Source of the DNA: Lineus longissimus
Lineage: Eukaryota; Nemertea; Pilidiophora; Heteronemertea; Lineidae
NCBI RefSeq assembly: GCF_910592395.1
Contig: NC_088326.1
Coordinates: 8,315,001-8,379,000, forward strand
Reading direction: 5' to 3'
Length of the DNA stretch: 64,000 nucleotides
The notes under the pieces are model-generated. The model saw only the letters and a program-made list of their open reading frames with translations. It was not told the origin of the DNA and searched no databases. The position numbers and the translations under genes were made by a program. How positions within the stretch are numbered: the first letter of the stretch is position 1; each line of letters opens with the position of its first letter. Below are positions 53,615 to 62,831 of the stretch, one piece after another.

Positions 53615-55036
53615 CATTGTACTAATGGCGTCAAACAAGGTGAAACACTGAACCCCCTCCTATTTAGTCTCTTCATCAATGATCTGCCTACAAACTTATC
53701 AACAGATATTGATGCAACTGAACAAATCCCTTGCCTAAATGGCCGTTTTATTGGTCTTCTTTTGTATGCAAATGATTTAATCATCCTTTTGTAAAACAGC
53801 AAAGGGACTTCGCTCAATGCTGAATCGACTTGTACTTTTCTGTAACACTTCGTATTTAAAGATCAGTGTGAAGAAGACAAAGGTGATAAAAATAAGTGGT
53901 AACGGACATGCATGTAAGGAATCTTTCGTTTTCAAAGGTATCCTGTTAGAAAACTGTAGTTCATTCAAATACTTAGGTGAAATACTGAGTTCTTCAGGAT
54001 CTTTTGTAAAAGCTAAAATTAATGCTTCATGTAAGGCTAAGAAGTTCTTTTTAGTCTCAGTTCTTGTCTGCATAATAAGGGGATCAACCCAAAAAGTAGT
54101 ATTAACATTTTTGACAAAATTATTTCACCAATCTGTACATATGGGGCCGAAATTATGTCGGCTGAAGATTTAAGAAAGGGGAAATTTCGGAGAGTCTGGT
54201 CCGTTGAGCAGAAGTTGCATGATTCTATCCTTGAACATGTAAATATAGATTTTTATAAATTCCTTCTCGGTGTAAATAAAAAATCTGGAAGTATTCCCTC
54301 TGTGAGCGAACTTGGGAGATTCCCCAATGGGGAGATTCCCCATCGGTATTGATATCATATGACAACTATCATGTTCACTTAAACATGTTAAATAAAACTG
54401 ACAAACCAGTCTTGATCGATGCTTAATTAGTGAATCAACATTTTCAGATTCAAACGGTTTTTACTCCTGGTTCTCGTTCTATAAAGAATTATCAATGAAA
54501 ATCGATATCGATCTATGTAAAACAGATAGTAATACTAAGTCAATTAAGAAGCACATGCAAGATTGATATACATTATTCTGGTATAAAAACTTTTATCAGA
54601 AATACATAGGTTAAAACGAGGGGAATTTTTGTACATATGTATCATATAAGAGTAGATTCGACTAGGAAAATTATTTTGATGATATTCACAATAAGGAACA
54701 CAGGTTCTACCTCACCTAATTACGATTAAGTATTCATTGTCTTTGAATTGAGGAGGGCCGTCACAGCCGCCCTGTTATTCCAAGGGATGAGAGATGGTGT
54801 ACTCACTGCCTATCATCGGATATTAAGGCTATCGATGATGAGATGGACTTCTTATGTTCTTGTCCCTTGCTCTCCAACGTGATAAATATTTAAGCAAAGA
54901 CCGACTAGGACTAAATAATGAAATTGCATCTAAAAAATTGATGCTTTACCTTTTATCAGCTGAAAATATTGTGGCTCGCCTCTCCGGCAAATTCACCAAC
55001 TCTCTCTCACTCTTAAGTAATTCATGTATTATTTGA
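53615..55036 (+). pseudogene. LINE reverse transcriptase and C-terminus, degraded
   Basis: After the GAC element the RT continues with NGVKQGETLNPLLFSLFIND (about 53625-53685) and LLYANDLIIL (about 53758-53785). Here the catalytic YADD box has become YAND. SYLKISVKKTKVIKISG, ENCSSFKYLGEILSS and the LGVNKKS...ELGRFPNGEIPHRY region (to 54352) follow the usual order of this LINE group. The last block, LGLNNEIASKKLMLYLLSAE, ends at a stop near 55036. Several frameshifts and stops make it non-functional. It is 3'-complete, while its 5' end is missing. Confidence 0.8.
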
Positions 55037-55040
55037 CGGG

Positions 55041-55572
55041 ACACACTAAACTAAAAGCCAAGAGCCAACAGCCAATACTTTATTTAAAAGCCAAGTGCCT
55101 CCAGGAAAGCTACGAGCAAAGGGAAAATATAGGAAAATGAATATAATTATTATCTTTGGGAGCCCGAGGCCCACAGCTGCTAATGAATAAAGTTTTTTTG
55201 TAACCGTTTATGACGTTGTAAGACATCGCCGCTTAGGGGGTTGTCTGCAGTCTGGATTTTTTATCGTACTATCGTTACGCCGTCTGTTTATATGGTGTAT
55301 CTTGTGCCTGCACTTCATACACTCTGTACAGTCACACGTTTTTGTCATTCGGGCCGTATAAAATGGATCCGGGTGGGGATGCCAGCTCCCCAGAAAAACG
55401 CCTGGGGCCTACCGGCGATTTTACATGACCTGCTATCGCGTATTGGATATAACATTGACCAGTAGGACCGTGTAGATGGCGCAGTGATAGACAAGTACGT
55501 ACGCCCAGCTGTCCAGTAAAAAAGGTGATCATGGCTCTTGACTACCTGCACAGAAAATTGCGTGATGCTGGG
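55041..55572. other. No gene recognised
   Basis: A weak A-box-like string (GATGGCGCAGTGATAGA, about 55474) has no matching B-box. Confidence 0.4.
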
Positions 55573-55690
55573 GGTGACTGCCCATAAGTCCGAAGGCCTT
55601 GTGAACCTTCGGACTTGTGGACCCTTTTACATTACTTTCGGACTCATGGACCTTCGGACTTTTGGACCTCCGGACTTATGGGCAGTCACC
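55573..55690. repeat. Fold-back element with repeated CTTCGGACTT motif
   Basis: The arms GGTGACTGCCCATAAGTCCG (from 55573) and CGGACTTATGGGCAGTCACC (to 55690) are inverted copies. The loop repeats (C/T)CTTCGGACTT or TTTCGGACTC three times, each followed by TGGACC or similar. Confidence 0.8.
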
Positions 55691-57280
55691 ACGCATGCTA
55701 CATGCGTCTGAGACAGTGCATGCTACATGTATTGCAGGCATACCTGGTACAGGTCGAATCAGGCATTATTTTAATTTACCATTAGCACCGCCATCGCTAT
55801 CAGTCAACCAATGTCAGCCGGGTCCACTGTATCAAGTGTGTGTTTTCATCTATTTTTGGTGCACCCCAACATACACCGAGATGGTGACTTGTTGTTTGCG
55901 ACCATTATCATTATTCTTGGTTACTTTACTTACTTTTACTTTTACCTACTGGTATACGCCTGCCTACTGTAGGTCGTTTATGCCAGCAACGGAAATATCG
56001 CCTATGGGATATACAGCAGCTGTTAGTTCTAATCAGCCGTGTCCCTACTTTGCAGAACATTACATTTGTTACCCACGACAACAACGACACTCTACTTGCC
56101 ATCCACAAACTACAACAATCAACCCCACCATGTGCACGATTCATTGAAAACATCCTCCTTGCCCTGCAACCTGACAAGCCAACAGGAACTATCAGCAATG
56201 TGCATACCCTTGCGCACTGCACAAATACTGCCCAGAATCAGCTGGCTTCGTATACATGCTCATCAGCGGTACAAATCCTAATTTCGCACATGTCGGAGAC
56301 ATTACCAACTTTCGCTACCATCGGGTAGTGCGCAGGCGCGGCCATGACGCTACCGCGACGTCCAGCGTATGTACAGTCAATGCATAGGCGGCTAAGGAAA
56401 AACCCCTCCTATGGTCACATAAGTAACGGAAATGAAATATTTCACCTGGATCTGGCAACTTCAGGTGTTTATAAAGGCAGCCATATCAATTTTAAATCAA
56501 AAGGAAATAGTTCATACGCTTCCTTTTTGCTGTTGAAAATGAGTAGTCTAGTGTTATTACGAGGCCTTGAGAAACAGGAAAATGCTGAAATACACGATTT
56601 TCGAATGCAATTTGACAAAAAGTATGAGGCGGAATTGTTCTATTTCACCTGGCCTTATAAACTAGAGGTGTTCGTCAATAAAATCCAATATAAAAGTATT
56701 CTTTTTCAAAACATCCATCCACTTCCATTTTTTGGTTGAAATATGATCCATTCAACCTAATTTGGCTCATAAAAGTCCATAAAATCAGATTAGCGCACCA
56801 AAATCGTCTCCATCGAAAATCAAGTTCCCGCCAAGGATTCTACTTCAAGGGCTTTAGTTTCGCTTCTTCCCGCTAGATGGCGAAGGTGTGCCACCAGCTG
56901 AATGCTTTGGCCAACTGATTTTACAGTTCAAATGTGGGGTTTGGTGAGAACTAAGGGCCTCTCTTATCAAAGCAGGTTTTAACTAGGGATTGGTAGAGAG
57001 TCCATAACCTCTGAAAATGGGGTTGGCAGTCCTCTGCCTTTCTTTAAATTTTTCAGAATGACTGTTGAACAAAGAATCAAGAAGCTCTGCTGTCATTTGA
57101 TCTCCAAAAGTGTCTTCAGAGTGAAACACAGGTAGTCAGAAGAGGCCTATCCCACAGAAGTACGGCTCAACTGAGGTTCCGCGTTTTTCAGTATGACACT
57201 ACTGTCATACTCCTAGCCTATCCTAGGATTAAAATACAAACACCAAAGGGAGAATATTTAATCAACAATACAAATAAAAC
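55691..57280. other. No gene recognised
   Basis: Several overlapping plus-strand frames of 80-176 codons occur, but without motif. The frame at 56050-56328 has a protein-like composition, yet nothing identifies it. Confidence 0.4.
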
Positions 57281-57286
57281 TTTATT
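57281..57286 (-). terminator. Polyadenylation signal AATAAA
   Basis: A minus-strand AATAAA lies downstream of the open frame 57347-57682 and of the chromodomain exons. It is a good candidate for their 3' processing. Confidence 0.5.
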
Positions 57287-57346
57287 GAGCATTTTGCTTC
57301 ACTTTTGATTATGTTAAAAAGTACATACAAAAATATTTCAAAACAA

Positions 57347-57682
57347 TTACAATAAAAAATATTTGAAAACTTCAACAATAAAAACTTTCAGTCCACGAAA
57401 TTCATTAGTTACTCTAGAACAAATAGTTGCCAAACGCTGGTTCACACGCTCCGAGTAATCTTTGATTTTGTAGAACCGCAAAGCACAATTAAGCAGTGAA
57501 ACATATGTGAGCTCCGGGTATTTAGCTTTAAGGCTACTTAACTCCTTAACAAACAGATTAGTAAGATTGAGGGAAAAGGCTATTGGTTCACTACATCTTG
57601 ACCTAAGGTAATCAAATGATGTGACTGTTGCAACTTCCTGGGAGAATTTTATGAGCTGTACTTTACTGAGACAATCAGACAT
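57347..57682 (-). CDS. Unidentified 111-residue open frame, possible 3' exon of the chromodomain gene
   Basis: It begins at an ATG immediately after an acceptor-like CTGTCTTCAG and ends at TAA, followed about 60 bases later by AATAAA. The sequence (MSDCLSKVQLIKFSQEV..., later LNCALRFYKIKDYSERVNQR) has a helical, charged, protein-like composition and no family I recognise. An in-frame stop lies a few codons upstream of the ATG. It could be an alternative last exon of the chromodomain gene, part of its 3' UTR, or a separate small gene. No good donor at the end of the chromodomain exon was obvious. Confidence 0.4.
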   Translation of the reverse strand: MSDCLSKVQLIKFSQEVATVTSFDYLRSRCSEPIAFSLNLTNLFVKELSSLKAKYPELTYVSLLNCALRFYKIKDYSERVNQRLATICSRVTNEFRGLKVFIVEVFKYFLL

Positions 57683-57818
57683 TCTGAAGACAGTGCTGGA
57701 GTGAAACTACAACCTTGTGAAAAATGTTTTCCTGAGTAAAGATGATCAAAGTTACACCTTACATGCATGTACAGTAGGCCCAAATCACAATGGCAAATAA
57801 ATCATAAAGGATGCGACA

Positions 57819-58358
57819 TCAAACGAACAAAGTGGCAACGTCAGTGGCAACCGACAACACTTTCAACACAAGGAACTCCTTTGGAAATCTGCATCCTTTG
57901 ACTAACACACCATCTTGAACACAGTATGAACCATGGGAAAATGAAATCACAGTTTTGGCCTTCACTGGGAATGTAACCTTCACTCCTTGTCCTTTCTTGT
58001 CAAGTCTGTACCACCAGTTTTCAGGTAAGTTTAGTTCAGCAAAATCATCCCTGTCATACTTTAAAAAAGCTGGATCCTGATCATTGATATCATTTGGTTG
58101 TCCTTTGCCATAAAAAACGTAACGGAAAATGTCAAGTGGGAACGGGATTTTCACTTCAACACTGCCCTCTACAAGACCACGTTGAAGAGTTTCATAAAAA
58201 TCTTTCGAAGCAAAGACGAGGCGTTTTGTGTCGATTAAGTCGATATCTGGATTGTTGAATTGATCGATCCACGCCTTGGGAATATGATAAGCTGGTTCCC
58301 ATGTGACATCATAGAGTCCGAACCCTCTCCACTGTACTAGGTACTGCAGGGACTTCCC
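57819..58358 (-). CDS. Chromodomain protein, exon 2
   Basis: This is the second exon of a minus-strand gene, with acceptor ATCTTTTTTCAG. It supplies the second half of a chromodomain: GKSLQYLVQWRGFGLYDVTW, then EPAYHIPKAWIDQF. YLVQWRGF...TWEP is the diagnostic core, with aromatic residues as in the methyl-lysine cage. A further 135 or so residues follow without a recognised domain, rich in short hydrophobic and aromatic blocks (IPFPLDIFRYVFYGKGQ, ENWWYRLDKKGQG), to a TGA at 57819-57821. With exon 1 the protein is 241 residues. It would be nuclear if it behaves like other chromodomain proteins. It may be domesticated from a transposable element, but no integrase or transposase core is attached. 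Confidence 0.8.
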   Translation of the reverse strand, partial: GKSLQYLVQWRGFGLYDVTWEPAYHIPKAWIDQFNNPDIDLIDTKRLVFASKDFYETLQRGLVEGSVEVKIPFPLDIFRYVFYGKGQPNDINDQDPAFLKYDRDDFAELNLPENWWYRLDKKGQGVKVTFPVKAKTVISFSHGSYCVQDGVLVKGCRFPKEFLVLKVLSVATDVATLFV

Positions 58359-58904
58359 CTGAAAAAAGATACTTTATTAAAAACCTGCACACTGGTTGGG
58401 ATCTAAGGGCCTGAACCGACTGTCCCGTTTTACCGCCGCAAGGAAAAATCCTTTATTCCAGAGCAAATGCCAGGAATTGAACAAAGGAATTCGCTGACCG
58501 TGCAGCTCGACAGGAGGAACAGGCCTTAAGGGTGTAAAAAATCAAGAAGGGGAGGCAAATGGTACTTATACTTGGCCTAGCAGGGTTACTGCAAGCGAAT
58601 AAACACAAATATTTTTGGAGTGTGACCTGCTGCCAGTGGGTGCTGGATCACTGCCACTGGGAGGGTGGGGGGTACATAGCCTTTTTAAAAAAACAGACGG
58701 CTAACCCTGTCCCTGGAATCTATTTAGGCAGGCCGTCCAACAATGTAGGTCTCTAGTTTACCCCAAGTAGAAGTCAAAGAACGACGACACCCAATAATTT
58801 GTATTAGAATTTGAAATGGTTACACACCACAACAGTTTGCCGTGCATTTGTACACATTTGGCGTGTATATTTGCTAGCGTAGCAGGTTTGCGTTAAACAC
58901 TTGC
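58359..58904 (-). other. GC-AG intron of the chromodomain gene
   Basis: The exon 1 end AAAGAG|GCAAGT has a GC in place of GT but otherwise the ideal donor consensus, and it is matched to a strong acceptor (TTTTTTCAG). Splicing is phase 0 and restores a continuous chromodomain. Reading through GCAAGT instead gives a stop three codons later. Confidence 0.75.
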
Positions 58905-59090
58905 CTCTTTCTTCTTCGTTATTATTCTTTCTATGAAATATTGCTCGTCTAGAACAACGTTGGGTACTCGTACAGCCTTTCTGCGTTCAGTTTGGATCTT
59001 TAAGTCGAACAGTTCTGTGTAATTGACATTTTTTTTGCGTAGATTGTACGGCTGATCACACTGAAGCGCGGTTTCCATGGGCGCATCCAT
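58905..59090 (-). CDS. Chromodomain protein, exon 1
   Basis: It has 62 codons from ATG 59090 (context CAAGATGG, close to the Kozak ideal). The N-terminus MDAPMETALQ, then YNLRKKNVNYTELFDLK, is basic and probably unstructured. From about residue 50 the first chromodomain strand begins (QYFIERIITKKKE), and it continues in exon 2. YFIERI is the typical start of the fold. The codon at the end of the exon is complete. Upstream, within about 40 bases, an open plus-strand frame begins, so the start region may be a divergent promoter. Confidence 0.8.
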
Positions 59091-59150
59091 CTTGAAGGTG
59101 AGCGCCCCTAGCGGCGGCCAGCAAAAATAAAATGACAGCGAAAGTTGGTA

Positions 59151-59459
59151 ATGAACAGCAAATACATTGTTCGACGCCTTCAGCAACATAACAGTGGACA
59201 CGGTTCCCAATTTACCAACCAGCCACACCTACGCCCATGGCAGTGTCTCGTACTAGTCTACCACTTTCCCGCTGACGCCCACCATAGGGAAAATATCATT
59301 GCAAGGACGCTGTTTGAACATCGTTGGCATGAACTCGACGCACAAGACCATTTCGCCAACACTCGAAGCATTTTCACAAATGGGGAGATTGTCTTCAAAC
59401 AGCTAAGGCAAGAAAACCATGACTTGGTATGGGAGGTGCTTGGCCAAGTACCACAATAG
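59151..59459 (+). CDS. Unidentified plus-strand open frame, head-to-head with the chromodomain gene
   Basis: From ATG 59151 it gives 102 residues (MNSKYIVRRLQQHNSG..., TLFEHRWHELDAQDHF, HDLVWEVLGQVPQ). The composition is protein-like (charged, with Trp and His), but no domain is recognised. An earlier ATG at 59132 is in another frame. It may be a single-exon small protein, part of a spliced gene, or chance. Confidence 0.3.
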   Translation: MNSKYIVRRLQQHNSGHGSQFTNQPHLRPWQCLVLVYHFPADAHHRENIIARTLFEHRWHELDAQDHFANTRSIFTNGEIVFKQLRQENHDLVWEVLGQVPQ

Positions 59460-61201
59460 CAATGTAAGTGCCCCTACTTTCACCCTATTCCCATTTATAC
59501 AACAGTACGTGCCTGAGGTATGCACACAAGTCCACTTTCCTTTCCCCCACTTCCAATTCATGACAACCACATTATTATATCGTTATCAAGACACTATCAC
59601 ATCATGAACCATGTACATGTCTGTTGAGAGGCAGCATTGACTGGCCCTGCCAGTGATGCTCTCTCTCACCGCCATTGGCAAAATAGCTTTCTATCTTGCC
59701 ACATTATCTTCAAATGACATGCTTTTATCAATACATGTTACATATCCCAATGCTGTGCCAATATCATGTTGCGAAGTTGCTCATTATCATGATAATGACG
59801 ATGATGATATATCCCTTCAATGTCCTTTCCTACAGCCTAAACATTTCATGCAGGGTTCTTGCTAATTAATGTGGTTTCTTTATGGCATGGGCAGTAACCT
59901 TGGCCAAGGCACTTAGAATAGATATCAGCAGATTGGTGGCATCTAGGGAAATAAATTCATGATCTTGGGTTCATCAGCTCCTTGCTACTTTGTTACTGAC
60001 TATCTCTGTTGTGTTGTCCTTTGAACCTCAGTCGGGCCTGCGGCCCTCGATATTACCTAAGTCTCAGTGGCCTGTGGCATAACCAATCCCATTGTGAACC
60101 TAACGCCGATAGGCTTGTCTATACAGTATATTAACTTGTAAAAGTCTCTTTATGTCTGCCACCGCCTTAACTTCCAGATGCCTAATTTTTTAGTATGTGC
60201 ATGTGTATTTTACCTGTGAAGCCATTCGACGACGTCTCCAATCCATATTTTCAGCGCAAAATGTTTTTTTCGTGTGTTATTTTCGTATGAATAGCTTACC
60301 AGTAGGTAATAGACGGTGCTGCCACCTAAGCCCCGCACCTGAGCTATAGGTGCAAGATCGCCCGGCCATTTTAAGGAATTCTGGTGGTACTGGCCTACAC
60401 GCCAGCGTCCTGGGTTCGGAACACTTATCATTGTGATTCTTATCATTTTTGAGTGAATATATAATTAAAGTGAATAAACAAAAATTTGCGAAATATAGCT
60501 GTTCTGATCGCACAGGAGTTTTACTTTACGTACTGTTAAATTTGAGGATGGAATTTGACCACATTTGAAGTGCATAAGTGCCAATTAAGCCAGATAAATG
60601 AAGAAAACGACAAAGCCAGGCCGTCATGACATGCGCGCGCCGCCTGTTGTTAGTTGAATAAACTAATGTAATATAGATTCCCAGCCTCGACCAATATAAA
60701 TATACTAGTATATATATGCATAGTGGTTACGACAACTCCGAAACCGACACCCTAAGTACATACTTTATACCATATAACGGCAACTGCATCGTCCCACCAT
60801 GTTCACAGTTTCTATATTCAAATCCCATCGGAATATCACATCATACTAGAAAATGCCAAGACTGTCGATGCAGTCATTACAGATTTGTCGCGGGGATTTG
60901 ATTGATCGGACATAGGCCTACCCCAAAGGAGGTTCCACGGTGACATCACAGATTGTTTTCAAAATTGCGGCTCCAATTTAAACAAAGACACGAGTTGCAT
61001 TCGACATTTTTATCGGTATAAAATCACATGAACTACCTAAATAAACAATCACGAACTAAAACCCAAAAGTGTAATCCACTGGTAGATGATAGAAGTGTGC
61101 ATTGGAAGTGCATTTGAAAGCGTCGACAGACAATAAACCATCCCTATCTTGACCGATTATTTTTTGAAAAATACTAAATGGGGTACTTTAATTTGACTTA
61201 C
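59460..61201. other. No further gene recognised
   Basis: A (TA)-rich stretch lies near 60700-60718. The minus-strand frame 60210-60446 has no motif. Extra exons of the neighbouring minus-strand remnant could be hidden here, but I could not find them. Confidence 0.4.
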
Positions 61202-61409
61202 ATATTGTTTGATATCTTTGGCCTGTCTTGAATCGAGATACTTCGTGATATCTGACGTAAAAGCGACTGAAAAGTCACTCTGGTCAATCGAGCGTAGGTG
61301 GAGTACAAGTTGTTCTTTCTTTTTGTCTTCCAGTTTGTTAATGCAGAATTTGAGTAGGTGCTTTCCAAGGCCTAAATAAATCCAATGCAGGATTCCAACT
61401 GGAATGTCC
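61202..61409 (-). pseudogene. Transposase-derived exon (CACTA/Plavaka-like C-terminal block)
   Basis: It is bounded by a canonical acceptor (TTTTCATTACAG) and donor (TAT|GTAAGTC), so it looks like a real spliced exon of 208 bp. It encodes DIPVGILHWIYLGLGKHLLK, then INKLEDKKKEQLVLHLRSID, and ends at ITKYLDSRQAKDIKQY. The layout PVxxLHxxxLGxxKxLL, then a charged helix and SxxxxDxKxY, resembles the region after the DDE core in zinc-finger transposases related to CACTA/Plavaka elements. This assignment is from memory of the motif and is tentative. The catalytic core that should lie upstream is missing. Confidence 0.5.
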
Positions 61410-61639
61410 CTGTAATGAAAATATGAGAACATGAGCACAAACTTGGCATATCGTAGTGTCCTCTTTTTAACCACCGTAAATGAAATTTACATTGCTCCCG
61501 TTCTCCAAAATAACTGTCTGTTAAACCATCATTATGTTGGGACGGTGATATGAAGAGAACAGTTGAAAATCTTAGCCATAAAGCCTACAGGTATACGTAG
61601 GCCTATGCGGCAATAGCCTTTTCATGGCCATGCTAATAC

Positions 61640-61841
61640 CTTCACCAGATCCAGATGTTTTGCGGCCAGCATATGAAACGTATTTACGGTGTTTAGCAGA
61701 ATTTAAATGTACTTGATAATTACGGGAATGGTTAGTATTAAATCGGCACGTAGCACAACTGAATGTTGGCAAAATAAGATCGAATTTTCCTCTTCTTTGG
61801 CGTTTTCCAGGCGGCGAGTCCCCCATGATGATCGAATTCAT
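61640..61841 (-). CDS. C2H2 (matrin-like) zinc-finger first exon, probably transposon-derived
   Basis: The frame opens at ATG 61841 (MNSII) with a second in-frame ATG at 61826 (MGDSPPGKRQRRGKFD). It has one finger, FSCATCRFNTNHSRNYQVH then LNSAKHRKY, of the form C-x2-C-x12-H-x5-H. A basic nuclear-localisation-like KRQRR precedes it, and a GS-rich stretch leads to a donor (GAAG|GTATTA, phase 1). Such a finger is common at the N-terminus of transposases and of matrin/U1-like proteins. The phase does not fit the exon at 61202-61409, so the two cannot be joined directly. The gene is either deleted between them or has exons I missed. Confidence 0.5.
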
Positions 61842-61896
61842 TAAAATAATAACCGCAACAGACGATTTGACACCTGCGGTGTTGGTTTTTTTGCAA

Positions 61897-61989
61897 TGAC
61901 GTAATATGGATGCAGTGACGTTGCAGCTTCACACATTGTTGGCGCCACAAGTTTCATGGAATCTGATCTCCGTGACGTCGTTTACGTCA
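61897..61989. promoter_or_regulatory. Cluster of CRE/ATF-like TGACGT sites between divergent genes
   Basis: Four TGACGT cores lie within 93 bases: 61897-61902, 61916-61921, 61973-61978 (in GTGACGTC) and 61984-61989 (as ACGTCA). They fall between and around the divergent starts at 61841 (minus) and 61956 (plus). CREB/ATF-type binding is a reasonable inference, and such sites are frequent in divergent promoters. Confidence 0.45.
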
Positions 61990-62087
61990 CAACGTTTCGC
62001 AGCATCCGTCTTCTTCCCCAGCGAAACCAAGAGGCGCTCCGTAATTTTGTCCGAAAACTGCAGATTTTCAGTCAAGATATGTATGAG
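61956..62087 (+). CDS. First coding exon of an unidentified plus-strand gene
   Basis: It has 44 codons from ATG 61956, the first in-frame ATG after an upstream TGA, ending at a textbook donor (GAG|GTAAGT, phase 0). The peptide starts MESDLRDVVYVTTFRS and continues RLLPQRNQEALRNFVRKLQ with a likely amphipathic helix. I do not recognise the family. An alternative frame from ATG 61906 uses the same donor in phase 2 but gives a less protein-like sequence. A phase-0 acceptor at 63957 could be the next exon. Confidence 0.5.
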
Positions 62088-62432
62088 GTAAGTTTTAAAA
62101 CAAAAAATCATCGTCATTAATCACATGTGTTCCGTGTTGACTTTACCTTGAGCTCATTTTGTTCCACATTTAAGATACAAAACCCAAAGTGAAAGCAACC
62201 GCCTCCTTCTCCATGCAATGCACATAGCCTACATGTATGCCTACGTGATTTGCTCTTTTTACTCGGCCGGTATTTAAGTCACGTAACCCCTCTCCATCCC
62301 GAAAACTGTTCTATCATTTGATATAGTCTATATTCCCGCTGCACAATACTTTTTTAATTTTCAAGCCTTGCCCCCTCACACACACACGTGTGTTTTATTC
62401 TCAAACATACTGTGCAGTTAGTTGAGTTGCAG

Positions 62433-62831
62433 AATACTTGACTTGCCAAACTCAGAAATGCAGCGCCACTCGCGGACAAAGATAGAACAACTCGACATTT
62501 TTTTCACCGGTTTTCGCTGCGCATGCGTACCAGCCATCCGGAAACTAATAATGGCCGCAATCTGAACTTGTTTTGTGTAAGTTTTTGAGAGTTCAAAAGT
62601 TCTTTAAGGCTCATGATTTAAGATAATTTAGCAATCTGATAACTATTACGTGTTAAGAAACAGACGTACCACTACCACAGAAGATTTATAAACATGACCA
62701 CGAAAAGCGGAAATCAACTAAAGATGACGGCTGGTACGCATGCTCAGCGAAAACCGGTGAAAAAAATGTCGAGTTGTTCTATCTTTGTCCGCGAGTGGCG
62801 CTGCATTTCTGAGTTTGGAAAGTCAAGTATT
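62433..62831. mobile_element. Fold-back MITE with about 105-bp inverted arms
   Basis: The left arm (62433-62535) and right arm (about 62729-62831) are inverted copies with very few differences. They share TACTTGACTT, AACTCAGAAATGCAGCGCCA, CTCGCGGACAAAGATAGAAC and TTTCACCGGTTTTCGCTG. A loop of about 190 bases separates them. TTGCA on both outer sides may be the target duplication. It lies in the putative intron of the plus-strand gene. Confidence 0.85.

Noticed and set aside
55474-55500. Second tRNA-type promoter
   Set aside because: There is an A-box-like string only; no B-box at the proper distance.
55617-56147. 176-codon plus-strand gene
   Set aside because: It starts inside the fold-back element at 55573-55690 and has no motif.
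58559-58756. Small plus-strand gene inside the chromodomain intron
   Set aside because: The 65-codon frame is without motif and is better explained as intron sequence.
61202-61841. Direct splice joining the zinc-finger exon to the transposase-like exon
   Set aside because: The donor is phase 1 and the acceptor frame needs phase 2, so joining would break the frame.
61906-62091. Alternative 61-codon frame from ATG 61906
   Set aside because: It uses the same donor but gives a less protein-like sequence than the frame from 61956; kept only as an alternative.
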